Assembly: GCF_030463565.1 (NCBI RefSeq)
Contig: NC_134651.1
Coordinates: 11,668,734-11,732,733, forward strand
Source of the DNA: Pelecanus crispus
Lineage: Eukaryota; Chordata; Aves; Pelecaniformes; Pelecanidae
Length of the DNA: 64,000 nt
Direction of reading: 5' to 3'
Made by a program: the position numbers and the translations under genes. Below, one piece after another: positions 25,601 to 37,860 of the stretch. Each line of letters starts with the position of its first letter. Positions within the stretch are counted from its first letter, which is position 1. The notes under the pieces are model-generated. The model saw nothing but the letters and a program-made list of their open reading frames with translations. It was not told the DNA's origin and did no database searches.

Positions 25601-28600
25601 ACTTTTTCATATTATTCTTAATCTGTTCTAATTATTTGCTGAGGGTCTGACTCATGATTTATTTGCCATTCGATACTGAAAATTGACATGCTCAGTGGTG
25701 TGTTTTGTTGTTTTTCTTTTTTTCGTGACCACCCAGAATCTCCTTATCCGCTCTGTAAAAAGAGGCCTCCAGTGTCATTGACCAGATGTTTCTTACATAT
25801 ACTGACTTTTTGCATAGTGTCAAAATGTTTGATACTTCAGCCAGCAGGGCAGTGTCAGGGTCAGAGATAATGTTGTGTACACTGTTCAGCCTCAGGGTTT
25901 TTTGGTTTGTGGAGGTTTTGTTTGTTTGTTTGTTTTCTTCCCCCAACTTGCCCTGCCTGACCCCTACTGCTCCTGTTCATGTTGAATTAAAAACATGAAG
26001 ATACTCAGAGTACTGAGAAGAAGGTTGTGTGGATGTTTGTTAGGGACTTGTTATTAACCAAGCAAATCGATACAACAGAAATAGCGAGTGGCTGGAAGAC
26101 ACTGTGTTGTGTGGCACCACTCAGTGTTCAGACAGTGAGAAATTACTCTGAGTAGTCACGCCAAATAAACGGGTAGAAAGATGTATTGTTAGAAATGGAA
26201 ATATGCCCTGTGCCAGGTATGCATCTGGGGAGCCAAACAGCTCCTCCTCCACAATCCCCTTGATTTCAGGTTTTGGTTTTTGGCAGTTCATCCTTGTGAT
26301 CTTGTCCCTTTCCCTCACCCCTTCTTCACATCATGTTTCAACAGATCTGGTGGTTGGATCCAGAACTGACGTATGGCAATGCCAAGCCATTTGTCTTCAC
26401 GCAGGGCCACTCAGTGTGTAACCGGTCTTTCTTCCCCTGCTTTGACACACCGGCAGTGAAGTGTACCTATTCAGCTACTGTCAAGGTAAGCGACCAAATG
26501 GATATAAATGGTTCATGGAGCACTTAGCTGCTGTTAACTTGTGAAAGCATAGTTACATTGTATGTGGGTATATGATATAAAATATTCATTGTGACACTTA
26601 GTGTTATAAAAAATACGGGATTTTTTAGATCCCATTCTTGAAACAGAACCAGGGTACTGCCACAAAGGCAACTCTGTTGCCTATCACGCTTGGGTCTTGC
26701 CTTCCCCGTACTCAACATTGAAAGAGTAACGATGAAATGGATAATATGAAAGAGAGAATTTGGCTGGTCACTTCCAGTAGTGGTTATTGATGCTAATACT
26801 CAACTGTATTTTGTCAGTTCTTGAAAGGAAGAAACCAAAGTTTTCGGAAAGCAGCATCAAATAATATTGCATTTTGTGTAGGTGAAGTAATGTGATATGT
26901 GGGCACTTTTGGGGGAGCTGGCATAAGAACCCATGCAATATAGGAGGAGTGATATTTTTGGTTGGTACGTTTTCATGGGCTCGGTAGATTTTGGTATAAA
27001 AATCCCGCAGAAGTCTTACATTTTGTGTTATCTAAATGATTGTTTTTAATGTACATCCTCTTAGGCATAGATGGAAAAAAAAAAAAACCCAGAGAGATCT
27101 GCGGTGTAGTCATTCAGCTGTGATCATCTAGTGAGTTGATGTGTATGATGTTGGTCTTCCAGGCTCCAGCAGGCATACAGGTGTTGATGAGTGCCACCCA
27201 AAGCACCTACCTAGAAGAGGAAGGTGTATATCAATTTTACATGGAATATCCAGTTCCTGCCTACCTAGTGGCCCTGGTGGCAGGAGACCTTACACATGCA
27301 GACATAGGTCCAAGGTAAGATTTGCAGTGAGTTGATCTGCTTTTTGTGTCTCTGTGCAGTGCTTCAAGTTGTAAGTGCTAAATACTTTGAGTCACAGATA
27401 ACAGAATAGTTGGGACCATGAGCTGTGAGTGTTCAGAGTTTGAGGTTTAGTTGTGTGTAAAGAACTGCACTGGCAAAGATATCTTTCTCTTTCGTAAATG
27501 TTGCTTATTGTCCCCTGTAGTCATTACAGCTACTTGCCTCATTGCCTTAAGGTGATTTAAAGGATCTTTGATTATCTTTTGTCATGTACCCATAGAGTGT
27601 TACCCTAAAGAAGACCTGAGTCTGATGTGAGACCTCTTAGCACTATTGCCATACATGAAAGTGTGGTGAGAAGTCAGGCTGTTTTTTCTAAGAGATAATT
27701 CTGTTTGCTGAAGTATCACCTGATGTTTTCTGTTTTCTGACAGGAGCAGAGTGTGGGCAGAGCCTTGCCTGCTGCCAACAGCCATCAGTAAGCTTTCTGG
27801 CATGGTTGAGCGCTGGTTGACTGCTGCAGAGAGTCTGTATGGCCCATATATATGGGGAAGGTGAGTTTAATAAGTCTCCCAGGAATGTTTAATGGGAACA
27901 AAATAAAACAATCTTGAGAAATTATCATGTTTTCTCCCTACGCTAGCAATAGCAGGACAAATGAGCCCCTCAACTGGCAGTGCTGTAGTAGTTGGAAACA
28001 CACTCTTAAATTTTGTCTCTTCAAGTGGCAGAGAGGACCGTGGAAGCACGGTGGTGTTTTTGCCTGGTGTCGTGGGCAGAACTGGAGGTTTCTAAACAGT
28101 GGCTCTTCCCTGAGGAGTGAAGATTTTTCATACTATAGTGTTTTGTGATGCAAGTCCAACATTGGGCTGGACACCATTTAAAATGTATGGTAGTTTTATT
28201 TATTTATCTTATTTATTTTTACATATGGTACTTGACATATGATATGTTTATTGTGGTATGCCTGAGGATGCTGAAAACCTGACTCAGTACAGACTCACTG
28301 AGAGTCCTAGTTCCTAGAAACAACATTAACAGTTTCTGAAGTTAAGCTTGACTATGTATTAAAAGAGAATGTTTTCGTGAGAATGCTTTCATTCTTTGGA
28401 TGGGAGAAAATGTTTACAAAGGCTTCCTATATTTTTTTGCTAAAGGTAAGCAGTAAGAACATGGTGGTGGTGTTAACTTACAAAATGTTGCTTGAAATAA
28501 TCTGAGAACACAGCCCAGTGTTCCAGTGCTGATCATTGGTGGAGAAATTTAGAAAACAAAACAAATAGTATTGTTACATTCTGAAGCAGACAGGCTAGAG

Positions 28601-31600
28601 TAATTTTGCTGATACTGCAGGTGCCCCAAATCAATTAATTCATTCAATAGCTTCCTAGCCTCTCTCTTTCCTGAGAGCCTCTGGGGACTCAAGACTCGAC
28701 ACTGTGTATGTGGTAGTGTATGTAAACTTAGTGGTTCTGGCTCTCGGATATGCAACTTGTGATGAGTTTGCATGTGTGAAGGGAGCATGATGCTTCTGGG
28801 AAGTGCTGGATCTGCTGCACATGAAAAGACTGTCTAGTCTTTATGTCCAAATGTGAGCAGGTCCTTGGCCAACAGAATAAACTCTGTTATCCCCTGATCA
28901 GAAGAATTAGGCACCATTGGTCTAGAAAGTTTGTTCGTGAAGTCATAAAAAAGTCTCAGAAGAGCCTTCCCGGAAAAAAAAAAAAAGAAGTTACTCTGTG
29001 TGTCTTTTGAAATAGCTGTAATTGACCTATCTTCTTTCTCCCTAATTTTAGATATGACATTGTTTTTCTTCCTCCATCCTTCCCTATTGTTGCCATGGAA
29101 AATCCATGCCTGACCTTCATCATCTCTTCCATTCTGGAGAGCGATGAGTTTTTGATCATTGACGTCATACATGAAGTTGCTCACAGCTGGTTTGGAAACG
29201 CAGTCACCAATGCTACATGGGAGGAGATGTGGCTGAGCGAGGGGCTAGCCACATATGCACAGCGCCGGATCACCACTGAGACCTATGGTATAGCTGCAGA
29301 AATGCTTCTCCTTGTGATGCATCTAACCAATAATTGAGTTGGCTGCATAGAGTATTTGCCTTGGGAGCTCAAAAGTCTGTAGGGAGCTGGTTTTCTTTTT
29401 TTGCTTCTGAAACACACATGGCCCCAAACTTTACATTGAACATCATCTTAGATGCTTAGAGTCTGACGTCTTGGCTTTGGGTGGAATCAATACCTGATAC
29501 AGTAATAGGGGCTTTGAGTGAGGTGTGTTAGTGCAGCGTTGTAAGGACATTTGTAGGAACTTTGGAACTACTGTTGGGTACCAGGCAGGTGTTCATATGT
29601 CCGAGCAAGGTGAGCAGAGGATGCTTCAGAGAAAGATGTAAGAAATCTTATCATGGTTACATTGTGAAATAACCATCCTGTGGACAAGTGTCTTTCTAAT
29701 CCTAATCAGTTAGTAGCTACCTACTCTTGGAAAGAATGATGACAACAGTACTTAGAAAAAAAATGTACACAGCTATGTAGCTGTCTGTTTATCTGCTTGA
29801 GGCTTGCTGTAGAATTTTACAGCCCTGCCTTTGCTTACATCAGTGAATTTCACAGGTCAGTTGTGTGGTCCTGTCTTTAGAATATAAGTAGTAAATCATT
29901 CCTATTGCTTTTCAGTTTAATTGGATTTTTACAGAAGTGAATAATGGGAACCTAGGCTTCTCTAGTTTGTCCTGTTATGTTCTTAAAAGCCTGTACCATG
30001 TGTGTTCTCCTGTGTCTGCTGTAAACAATTGTGGAAAGATTCCTGGAAATCTTGGCAGCGAGAGTGCTCAGAAGGATGCCTTTGTTTTTATTCATGTATA
30101 TTGTTTTTGGAGATGAGCTGATAATGAAGTTTAGGGAAAGAAGTGCTCTGAGCATGTATGAAGATATTACAATGTGTATTATATATCTTTGAAAGCTGTT
30201 TTATGTTGTGTAATTCTCAGTGGTTAGAACTGTTCTTACAAGTCACGTTATATTATACATGGCAATGATATGAACAGGTCAGAAGATATTGACCTGTTCT
30301 CTATCCCAGTTAGTCTGGGGTCTCATCTGACATTAGTCTGTCCCTCTGACATAGGACAAGATCCTTGCTGATTTTGGTCTATTCTCTTGAAATTTAGAAC
30401 TGGTTGTTTCAAGAAGCAATTGTTCAGGAGACTAAGAAATGCCTTTCCCTGTGCCATTCTTTAGTAAGCTCTTTTTGCATTCTATTTTGCTTCTAAGACA
30501 AACCTCTGATCTAAATCTTGCCATTTCTGATGTCATCTCTAGAGTATCTTCTGATGTTAACAAAAAGGCATCTTTGTAATGACATTGTTTACAGAAATTG
30601 GAGTCCACTGACTACCACACCTCTTGGATCTTGCTTAATCCTCCTTCCTGTGGCTTGAAGTAATTGCCCTTAACACTAGCTCTCCTGGTTCTTGCTTTCC
30701 CCTGTGAAGCACATACACCTCTTTCTCTGCCAGTACAGGTTCTTCTATCTTCCAAATATATCCTGGTTCGGAATTTTCATTTTGCTTGTATCAGATTCCT
30801 GTGTACGTCCATTGACACTCTGAGATTGTATCAATGTAACAAGCCCTATTGTTGAAGTTGAAGACTTAGCAAAGAAAGCTCAAGTGTTAATAGCATCTTC
30901 TGAATCTGAAAATCCATTTTCTGCCGCTTTTACATCTGCAAGGGCATAGGAAAGATCTCCTGACTTGCTGGTGGGATACAGCTCATTTGGCTTGAAAGCA
31001 TGGAAAGCTCTACATTGCAGTTAGATAGAAGAGAAAGAGTAGCCTACCCAGTCTCGGCTGTAAAAGAAGTTCTGGCGAGTGGAGGGTGAAGACTGTATGA
31101 TACGATATGGGTAGGATGCTAGATAAAGCTTAAAAAAAGATCCACAGGATCTGTAATATACCAACCAGATCTAATCCTTTCCTGTTTTCACCCAAGAGGT
31201 GATATTTTCTTAGTAATATCCTTGGCACTGAATATGTAATTGTGTGTCTACTATTCCACCAGTTACATTACTTTTTTGTAGCACTTGATTGCTCCTTGAA
31301 AGTTACATGTACAATACTTACTCCAAAGCTGCTCTGCTTATCTTGCAAGAACTGATAAGATGATGGCAAGGATGTAAACTAGCATAGTTTTCATGCTGCT
31401 TTGTTTTTCAGTTCAGCCTACTGCATAATCAGAGTGAGTAAATGCACTGGTTTAGGTTCTGACTTTCATTACAAATTGCAAGGATTTTTTTGCACTCAGG
31501 TTTCTCCGCCATTACATTACTGTGATTCTGTCTCGCTATCATGTATTTTATACCTTCAGTAGCTTTTATTTTGTACCTGTGCTAGTTCTGCACAGGTCAG

Positions 31601-34600
31601 GTTTTGCTAGTCATTTTCCCACAACTAATAAGTTTCTTTCTGGGGTAGGAGCTGCCTTCACATGTTTGGAGACTGCATTCCGCCTTGATGCTCTCCACAG
31701 ACAGATGAAGCTCCTTGGAGAAGACAACCCGGTCAGCAAGCTTCAGGTTAAACTGGAGCCAGGTATTGCTTTTGGCTGAAGTTTCTGTACATAAAATTTC
31801 TGTATATCGATGCTATAATATAGACCAAAAAAGACTAATTTTTACATATCCTTTATAAAAGAAAGAAAAAAGTATACTGGTTTGCAAACCAGTCTAAAAG
31901 TAAATAAGGAAACTTGCCTTGAAGTTTTCTTCAAAGTTGGCTAACTCATCTTTGTAAATATTATTCTGGTTTAGAATGGGACAGACTCACTGGGTAGAAA
32001 CAGAGTGTAAAAAAGCTGCCTTGAAAGCTGTGTGGTTTTGAGCTTCTGAATGTGTAAAATAAAGTAGTTTATAGTGAAAATATTTGGAAACATCAAATGA
32101 AATCCTGTGCTAGTAAATATTCCTCTTTTTATGTGTTCATGTAAGAACGACGTATGTATGCATAAGCATACAGATAAATATCTGTACTCGCTCTCCTGTT
32201 GAGTGAGCTATGCAGAGGCTGTTTGGTTATCCCCTGAGCCAGATGCATGTCTGCACTCCAGCATCATGTATCTTCTTCATTGATAGTTCTCTAGTTCTGT
32301 CATCACCACTGGAGGTGTGAAGCAGCCTTCAATCTAGATGATATTTAACACAACCTAAAATGCAAGTGGAGATGATATTGGAACCAAATGGAATGGAAAA
32401 ACATGTGTTGGAAGTCTCAAAAAAGGAACAAGTAGTGATTACCTGATATATTGATATCTTTACAAATTTGTGGTATGGTGATTCCCTGAGTTTGGCACTG
32501 GGGAGGTGGGGGTGGAAAAAAAAGCTTTGTCTTCAAATTCTAGGTGTGTTTTCAGCGACTTCTAATTTGAAGTGACTTGTTCCATTAGGAATTAATACTT
32601 AGCTTACAATCATTGATTTCCGCCCCCCTCCCCGCCAGCCTGTATGTTTGGACTGCTTCTGTTTAATTTACTGCAGTAAATTAAATGTATTGACAACAGG
32701 CTTGTTTTGTTTTTAAGTCACTGCATCTCCACTCAGTGATCTGTAAGGGTCTGTATATTTAGAAGGGTTGGAAATTCATGTCCTCATTACAGTGGCTTAT
32801 AACATTATTGTCTTCTCCTTTCAGGTGTAAATCCTAGTAATTTAATGAACCTCTTCACCTATGAGAAAGGCTACTGCTTTGTTTACTACCTGTCCCAGCT
32901 CTGTGGTGACCCAAGGCATTTTGACTCCTTCCTAAGAGTGAGTGTGAATAAGCATGTGTTTCTCTTGAGATTTAGAGCTGCTTTTTTTTTCAGGTTTTGT
33001 CACTGTGGTTAACTGATAGGGGTAAAGTTGAATGCAAGTGTGTCTGAGATGGAAGAATGGCGTGGGACCGTCTGCCATCCTATAGGAATCGTCTACGTGT
33101 GACAGGTTTTTACTGAGATTTCTTTTAAGTGAATGTGCTCATGCTCTTCTTTCATCTCAGATTCTGAGCTTATGAGGTGCCAAATACAAAGTAGTAGTAC
33201 ATTTTTGTTACTTCTGTGCTCCAGATAATTAGAAAGCTGTTCCAGCAGAGATTATCTATGACTGGAATGATGTGACTTCATTCACTACTAAACAGTAACA
33301 GCTTGTGGTTTTTTTAGCCAGGGTGACAAAGGGCATGGTTTCCTATGTTGGGGCAGGTTTGGTGTGTTGGAGCACACTTGCAAAACCTATGGAAAATTAT
33401 GTCAGCTGTTGACGTGTTTTGAAAAAGCGACACAACTCATTGCTTTTTCTTTTTGCTGCGTGTGTGTTTTTTCATCTCTTCTTCCCATCCACTCCCATTC
33501 CATCTTTCTCTTATCTATAGTTACGTAAGTATGACTTTAGTCCATAATCTATCAGTGAATAATACAGTGGCCAGCTGTGTTCTGACTTTTCACTAGTGTC
33601 AAGTACAAGGAAACTTACTTGCCCTTGATGTGTTCATGTATCTGTGATCTGTATCAGAAAAAAAACATGTACTCAGCTGTCAATGTATTTGCAGCTACCC
33701 AATTTTTTTCTTGTTATGGTGCTTTCCTCATTTGGGGGGAGGAGGGAGAATTTTTTTTTTTTTAAAAAAAAACCTTCCAAATAGTTGTTCTCACTCTTCC
33801 ATCTCTTATTTTTTTAGTTGCATGCAGTGGTTCTACATCAAAAGGAAGCTGTCTTTCTCCTAACCATAATTTATCCTTTTTACTGTTTCAGGCCTACATT
33901 GAGAAGTACAAATTTACCAGCGTTGTGGCTCAAGATCTTCTGGATTCCTTCCTGAATTTTTTTCCAGAGCTGAAAGAGCAATGTGTTGAGAGCAAAGCAG
34001 GTAGGAAATTTATTTAGTTAACTGTAAACACTGTAGAAAATCTGCATGATAAATTTTGTGCTTGGCTTGGAGGATGCATAAGAAAATGCTAAGGCAAATA
34101 AAACCCTTTGGCAACAGCCAGATGTTCGTGATAGAAATGTTTGTGATGATATTGTTACTGCCTCCGTGTTGGGGAATGAGAACATCTTAAGTTGCTGACA
34201 ATTTTGGCATTAATCAGCTGAGTGGCCCTCAGTTAACTTTCTCATTAACTCATCTTGCGCGCTGCAGACAGAATGAACAGTGCATATGAGATTTACACAT
34301 GCTCAAATGCAAGGAAAAGGTAAACATACTTTGAAATTTCACCTATTTGAATTACAGAAAACATGCTTTGAGAACTGTAGTTTTTCCCAAGGCCCTATCC
34401 GTGCATACAAAATCTCTTCTGTAATGTTTCACCCTTCCTTACATCCCCTATTTATAGCTGTTGGTGGATTTATGAAAGGTCTGTAATCTACTAGGTGCTT
34501 ATTAGCTCACTTGCTAAAGAAATGAGACTGATGTTATCCTGCCATGTGTCTATCCTTGCAAGTAATTATTGAACCCATTGGTCAGTTTAAACCACACCGG

Positions 34601-37072
34601 CAGTGGAGTACAGCTCTTAAGGATACGAGGCTTTGTGGAAACTGCCTGTGGAGAGATGTAGATGAGTGATCCTACTGTGGGAAAAGCTGCAGCGTGACCT
34701 CAGCAGTTGTGTGTTTTATTTGGCCCACTGGTTGGCTAATGAGTTAACCACAGCACAGGCTAACTTTTATCTGGCTAATTTCAGGGGATGCAGGAGAGAG
34801 GAGTTTTAGGATAGATGGTGTGGAATGGGAAGTATTGCCAAGGGTTAGGAAAGTGCTGAGGTGGTAAAGGGTCAAGGAGGGGAAGAGCTCTGTTGGAAAC
34901 CAGGCTCTCCAGCTCTGCTGCTTGTAGAGAAATGGGGTTTTTTGTTTTAGTTATTGATTGTATAAGTAAATTTTAAAATGTTTGGTTTTGCTGGTAGATA
35001 GGAGGAGTTTAGTCAGCCCTCTCACCTCCTTTTTTTTTTTTTTTTTTTTTTTAAATGAAGCAGGTTTTCCTCATATTCTTCACTCTTCCTAAAAATTCTG
35101 AGAAAGAGAAATGCATGCACAAAAAAATCTTACATTAGAACATAGTTTGATCATAGATACTTGTTAGCCTGGCTGGCTTAAGAGCATGTGTGTTTCTTGT
35201 ACTTACTGTAATGTTGAGCTCTAGAAAACTCATGGTTAAATTTGGCAGAGGTGTTGCTGGCACTCTTCCAGATGTAGCATAGGCTAGCCTGATGAGACTG
35301 CTAAGACTGTTATGTCGCTGTAATTATAGATTGGTCTGATTTGCTACTGTTAGAACCTCTCTTAACTGTGCTAGAAGCAGTCCTGAACCTTGAGACAGCC
35401 AAGCCACCTGCAGAGACTCCTGCTCGACATTTTTGATGCTCCTCATTCCAGGACTGGAGTTTGAACGTTGGCTCAATGCTACAGGACCGCCATTAGCTGA
35501 GCCAGACTTATCTCAGGGATCCAGTCTGACCAGACCAGTGGAGTCGCTCTTCAAACTCTGGACCACAGAGCCTCTGGACTCTGTTGCTGCTGCCAGCAGT
35601 GTTGACCTCACTAAATGGAGAACGTTCCAAACCGTGCTTTTCTTGGACAGATTGCTGGATGGGTCGCCACTGCCACATGGTGAGTACTCTATCAGGATAG
35701 TAGAAAAGTATTCCTGGAAGAATGAACTGAATTCTAAAGAGCCCCACGCCACACTGACCTTGTCATTCACATCAAGTCAGGTTGGATGGGGCTTTGAGCA
35801 ATCTGATCTAGTGAAAGATGTCCCTGCCCGTGGCAAGGGGGTTGAACTAGATGATTGTCAAAAGTCCTTTCCAACCCAAACCATTCTGTGATTTTATGAT
35901 TCGTTATTCTCTGATGACCCTCAAACTTGACAAAATAGGTCATAGTTCTTTCTCTGTGTATGTGCTCTCTTCAGAGGTGATAAAAAAGCTTTCGGAATGT
36001 TACTCCTCTCAGCTGGACTCCATGAACGCAGAAATCCGTATCCGCTGGTTGCAGATTGTAGTCCGAAATGACTATTATCCAGACCTTTACAAAGTCCGTC
36101 GCTTCTTGGAAAACCAGGTACTAACTGCTGGATTAAAATCACTGCACCTCTCAGTGCATGAGACATGTGCATGAGACATGCGACGTGAAAGACCTTGGAA
36201 CTTCTGCTTCCTGGCCAAGTGTAGACCAGGTGTGTTGCGAAGGGGCCGAGCATGGCTCACCTGCTAGCGGGTGGGGAGGAATGGGCAGATGTAATTTGAA
36301 GTGCCTACAGATAATCTCTGCTTTTCTAGTCTAACTCAATACTCTTGTCCCAGCTCTGCCCGGTGCATTTTTTGTATTGCTTTGTAGCAGCCCTGGCTTT
36401 TCCAGACCAGAAATTTTCACACTACTAAATCATGTGATTATTTGAATATTTACACTTCAAGCAAACCTAGTGCTCATTGAATTCTTTTCAGTAATTTTTA
36501 TTGTGCAGGAGCAAAAGGTTAATGCATGTGTTCACTGTGGCCTGTTCTCCTTGGCCTTTTAAAAATCGTTCTGTTATTTGTGGAAATAGCTCAGTCTTAG
36601 GGAGAAAATGTTTTTTTTTATTATCATTCATAAAAATCTTTGCATTAAACTTATTTACAATAGACTTTGCTGTCTTTTGAGGAAATGCGTTGCTTGTCTC
36701 CAATCTGAAGTCATTCAGGGCTGTTGGAGTGTAGCTGTAGAAGAGCTGAACCTCTTGGCTTTTATTGAAGTGCTATTATCCAGTTTTCCTTTTTTGCAGA
36801 TGTCTCGGATGTACACAATTCCACTTTATGAGGACCTTTGCACTGGCACCCTCAAGTCTTTTGCCTTAGAAATTTTTTACCAGACCCAAAACCAGCTGCA
36901 CCCCAATTTGCGGAAAACCATCCAACAGATCTTATCACAGGGCTTGAATCCACTTCCTGCCATAGACACTACAGCAGTCAATACAGACGCACCAGCAATG
37001 GTGCTTGAGGACAAAGTCTCAGAGGCCACAAATGGTGCCATTTCACTCAGGGATGTTAACGTGTCTGCTTAG
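18905..37072 (+). CDS. RNPEPL1: Arginyl aminopeptidase-like 1 (M1 zinc aminopeptidase family)
   Basis: Predicted M1-family metallo-aminopeptidase related to aminopeptidase B and leukotriene A4 hydrolase; this member is reported to prefer N-terminal Met and some other residues. Joined exons: 18905-19633, 26345-26485, 27163-27314, 27744-27860, 29052-29287, 31649-31762, 32825-32937, 33892-34000, 35452-35679, 35975-36117, 36800-37072. Phases match at every GT-AG junction, giving 784 residues; I recall about 725 for human. The difference is mostly a Pro/Ala-rich expansion in exon 1. Zinc ligands are H420, H424 (HEVAHSW) and E443 (WLSEG), catalytic base E421, and exopeptidase motif AMEN 394-397 (GxMEN in most M1 enzymes). 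The C-terminal ARM-like helical domain follows, ending [10 protein letters not shown] as in mammals. The ATG at 18905 ([14 protein letters not shown]) matches the mammalian N-terminus. The frame is open upstream to another ATG at 18341, which I consider less likely. Confidence 0.96.
19901..19940 (+). repeat. 20-bp exact tandem pair
   Basis: The unit GCCCCGGCCTGTGCCACCCG occurs twice back to back in the GC-rich start of RNPEPL1 intron 1. Expected to be length-variable. Confidence 0.9.
19985..20124 (+). repeat. 140-nt homopyrimidine tract, (TTCCC)n / (CCCCT)n
   Basis: An uninterrupted run of C and T on the plus strand, with mixed CCTTCCCTT units passing into regular TTCCC and then CCCCT repeats. 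Such polypurine-polypyrimidine mirror tracts can form triplex (H-) DNA. It also creates long spurious open frames on both strands. Confidence 0.95.
21373..21393 (+). repeat. C21 homopolymer
   Basis: Twenty-one consecutive C in RNPEPL1 intron 1; possibly a length-variable or collapsed run. Confidence 0.9.
26345..26485 (+). CDS. RNPEPL1: RNPEPL1 exon 2
   Basis: Forty-seven codons: [20 protein letters not shown] then [20 protein letters not shown]. The [20 protein letters not shown] block is the typical M1 substrate-cleft region (Q-x-E/H ... R-x-x-x-P-C-x-D). The acceptor follows TTTCAACAG and the donor is GTAAGC. Confidence 0.96.
27163..27314 (+). CDS. RNPEPL1: RNPEPL1 exon 3
   Basis: Encodes [20 protein letters not shown], then [19 protein letters not shown] and DIGPR. 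The [14 protein letters not shown] motif is shared with aminopeptidase B and LTA4 hydrolase. It is 152 nt and ends in phase 2. Confidence 0.96.
27744..27860 (+). CDS. RNPEPL1: RNPEPL1 exon 4
   Basis: Encodes [19 protein letters not shown], then [20 protein letters not shown]. The exon is 117 nt, flanked by CTGACAG and GTGAGT. Confidence 0.95.
29052..29287 (+). CDS. RNPEPL1: RNPEPL1 exon 5: catalytic zinc site
   Basis: Carries the exopeptidase motif in [12 protein letters not shown] and the zinc site [20 protein letters not shown] followed by [13 protein letters not shown]. All zinc ligands and the catalytic glutamate are present. The acceptor TTTTAG is at 29046-29051. The donor GTATAG at 29288 is non-ideal, but the reading phase (1) agrees with the next exon. 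Confidence 0.97.
31649..31762 (+). CDS. RNPEPL1: RNPEPL1 exon 6
   Basis: Encodes [20 protein letters not shown] then [17 protein letters not shown]. The acceptor is GGGGTAG after a T/C-rich tract and the donor is GTATTG, a weak site. Phase 1 at both ends. Confidence 0.94.
32825..32937 (+). CDS. RNPEPL1: RNPEPL1 exon 7
   Basis: Encodes [19 protein letters not shown], then [19 protein letters not shown]. The [11 protein letters not shown] segment includes the tyrosine region that in M1 enzymes supports the transition state. The donor is GTGAGT at 32938. Confidence 0.96.
33892..34000 (+). CDS. RNPEPL1: RNPEPL1 exon 8
   Basis: Encodes [20 protein letters not shown] then [16 protein letters not shown]. 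The acceptor is TACTGTTTCAG. The donor is GTAGGA, phase 1. Confidence 0.95.
35452..35679 (+). CDS. RNPEPL1: RNPEPL1 exon 9
   Basis: Encodes [40 protein letters not shown] and further to [14 protein letters not shown]. The donor GTGAGT is at 35680. The frame stays open through the donor into the next intron, up to 35891. Confidence 0.95.
35775..35903 (+). mobile_element. CR1 3'-end fragment in RNPEPL1 intron 9
   Basis: On the plus strand this reads as the terminal part of a CR1 LINE: GGTTGGATGGGGCTTTGAGC, then GATCTAGTGAAAGATGTCCC, GTTGAACTAGATGATTGTC, CCTTTCCAACCCAAACCATT and the closing TCTGTGATTTTATGATT. It occupies nearly half of the 295-bp intron. It is a short, 5'-truncated, old-looking copy in sense orientation. 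Confidence 0.85.
35975..36117 (+). CDS. RNPEPL1: RNPEPL1 exon 10
   Basis: Encodes [20 protein letters not shown] and [20 protein letters not shown], then VRRFLENQ. It is part of the C-terminal helical domain. The donor is GTACTA. Confidence 0.95.
36800..37072 (+). CDS. RNPEPL1: RNPEPL1 exon 11, last coding exon
   Basis: Encodes [20 protein letters not shown], then [20 protein letters not shown] and [12 protein letters not shown] variable acidic linker follows, and the conserved end is [11 protein letters not shown] with a stop at 37070-37072. Confidence 0.96.
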   Translation: MSRMYTIPLYEDLCTGTLKSFALEIFYQTQNQLHPNLRKTIQQILSQGLNPLPAIDTTAVNTDAPAMVLEDKVSEATNGAISLRDVNVSA

Positions 37073-37860
37073 ATCACCAGCTCATGCCAGCCATGAAGCT
37101 TGAAAACGGGGACAGGAACAGAGGAAAGATGCAAGATGCCAAGTGTCGCCTCCTTTCCCTCAGCCCTGCAGCTGCAGTGTGTTGTTGTAACTGGATTTCT
37201 CTCCCAAAACACAAAGCAAATGTGCCTTCAAGTATCCAGCGTGTGACACTGCCAGGTTTCAGAGATCTCCTTCAGCTGTGGGATGCATATTTTGATTTAG
37301 TTTATATTGGGCAGGGACTCCTGGGCAGTTGCTTCTCCATGGAAAGTGGATAGTTCCCTTTCCTGAGGCTCTTCTGGATGGTTTCTCCAAGTTTGTTGGT
37401 TGGTCATTTGTTCGTTTTGTTTTGTTTTGTTTTTTTTTGTCTGAGGCCACTGAGGCATGTTCTACTTGCTGTGTGTATGTTGCGGGGGAGTGTATATGTG
37501 TCAAGCTGCCATGATCCTGATATTTGGGCTGAAGTTCTGCAAAGGAGAGACTCAGGAATTGTCAGTGGCAGCAAACACATTTTCATGTTATGCTCCTTAC
37601 TGTGACAGAGGTATTGTGATTTGGGAGGTAGGGGACTAACGCTTAAATAATTAAGAAACTAATTTTAAATAGCTCCTGTTTCCCCCTGCCCCTAGGTGGC
37701 TAAATAATAATAATGCTTTTTATATATATAAAAATATATATATAAAAGAGCAGGGAAACCTTATGATGGATTTGAAATCCTTCTGTAGTTAATCCCACCC
37801 TCTCAGTTTTCCCTTTGCACTCAATGGGACGAGCAATAAAGAAATGTCTAGGCTCGAATT
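37073..37860 (+). other. RNPEPL1: RNPEPL1 3'UTR (probable minimum)
   Basis: Non-coding sequence after the stop. The first canonical AATAAA is at 37835-37840. Further AATAAA-type signals occur near 38801, 39701 and 40008, so longer 3' ends up to about 40.03 kb are possible. An AT-only stretch lies at 37717-37747. Confidence 0.55.
37835..37840 (+). terminator. Candidate RNPEPL1 polyadenylation signal
   Basis: AATAAA 763 bases after the stop codon, the first canonical hexamer in the 3'UTR. Use of this rather than the later hexamers is inferred. Confidence 0.5.

Larger units (their letters stand above)
19634..26344 (+). other. RNPEPL1 intron 1 (6.7 kb)
   Basis: A large first intron. It starts in the CpG island and holds a 20-bp exact tandem pair (19901-19940), a 140-nt pyrimidine tract (19985-20124) and a C21 run (21373-21393). 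Beyond that I see only unremarkable AT-leaning DNA with small (TTTG)n-like stretches near 25.92 kb. No supported exon was found. Confidence 0.65.
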
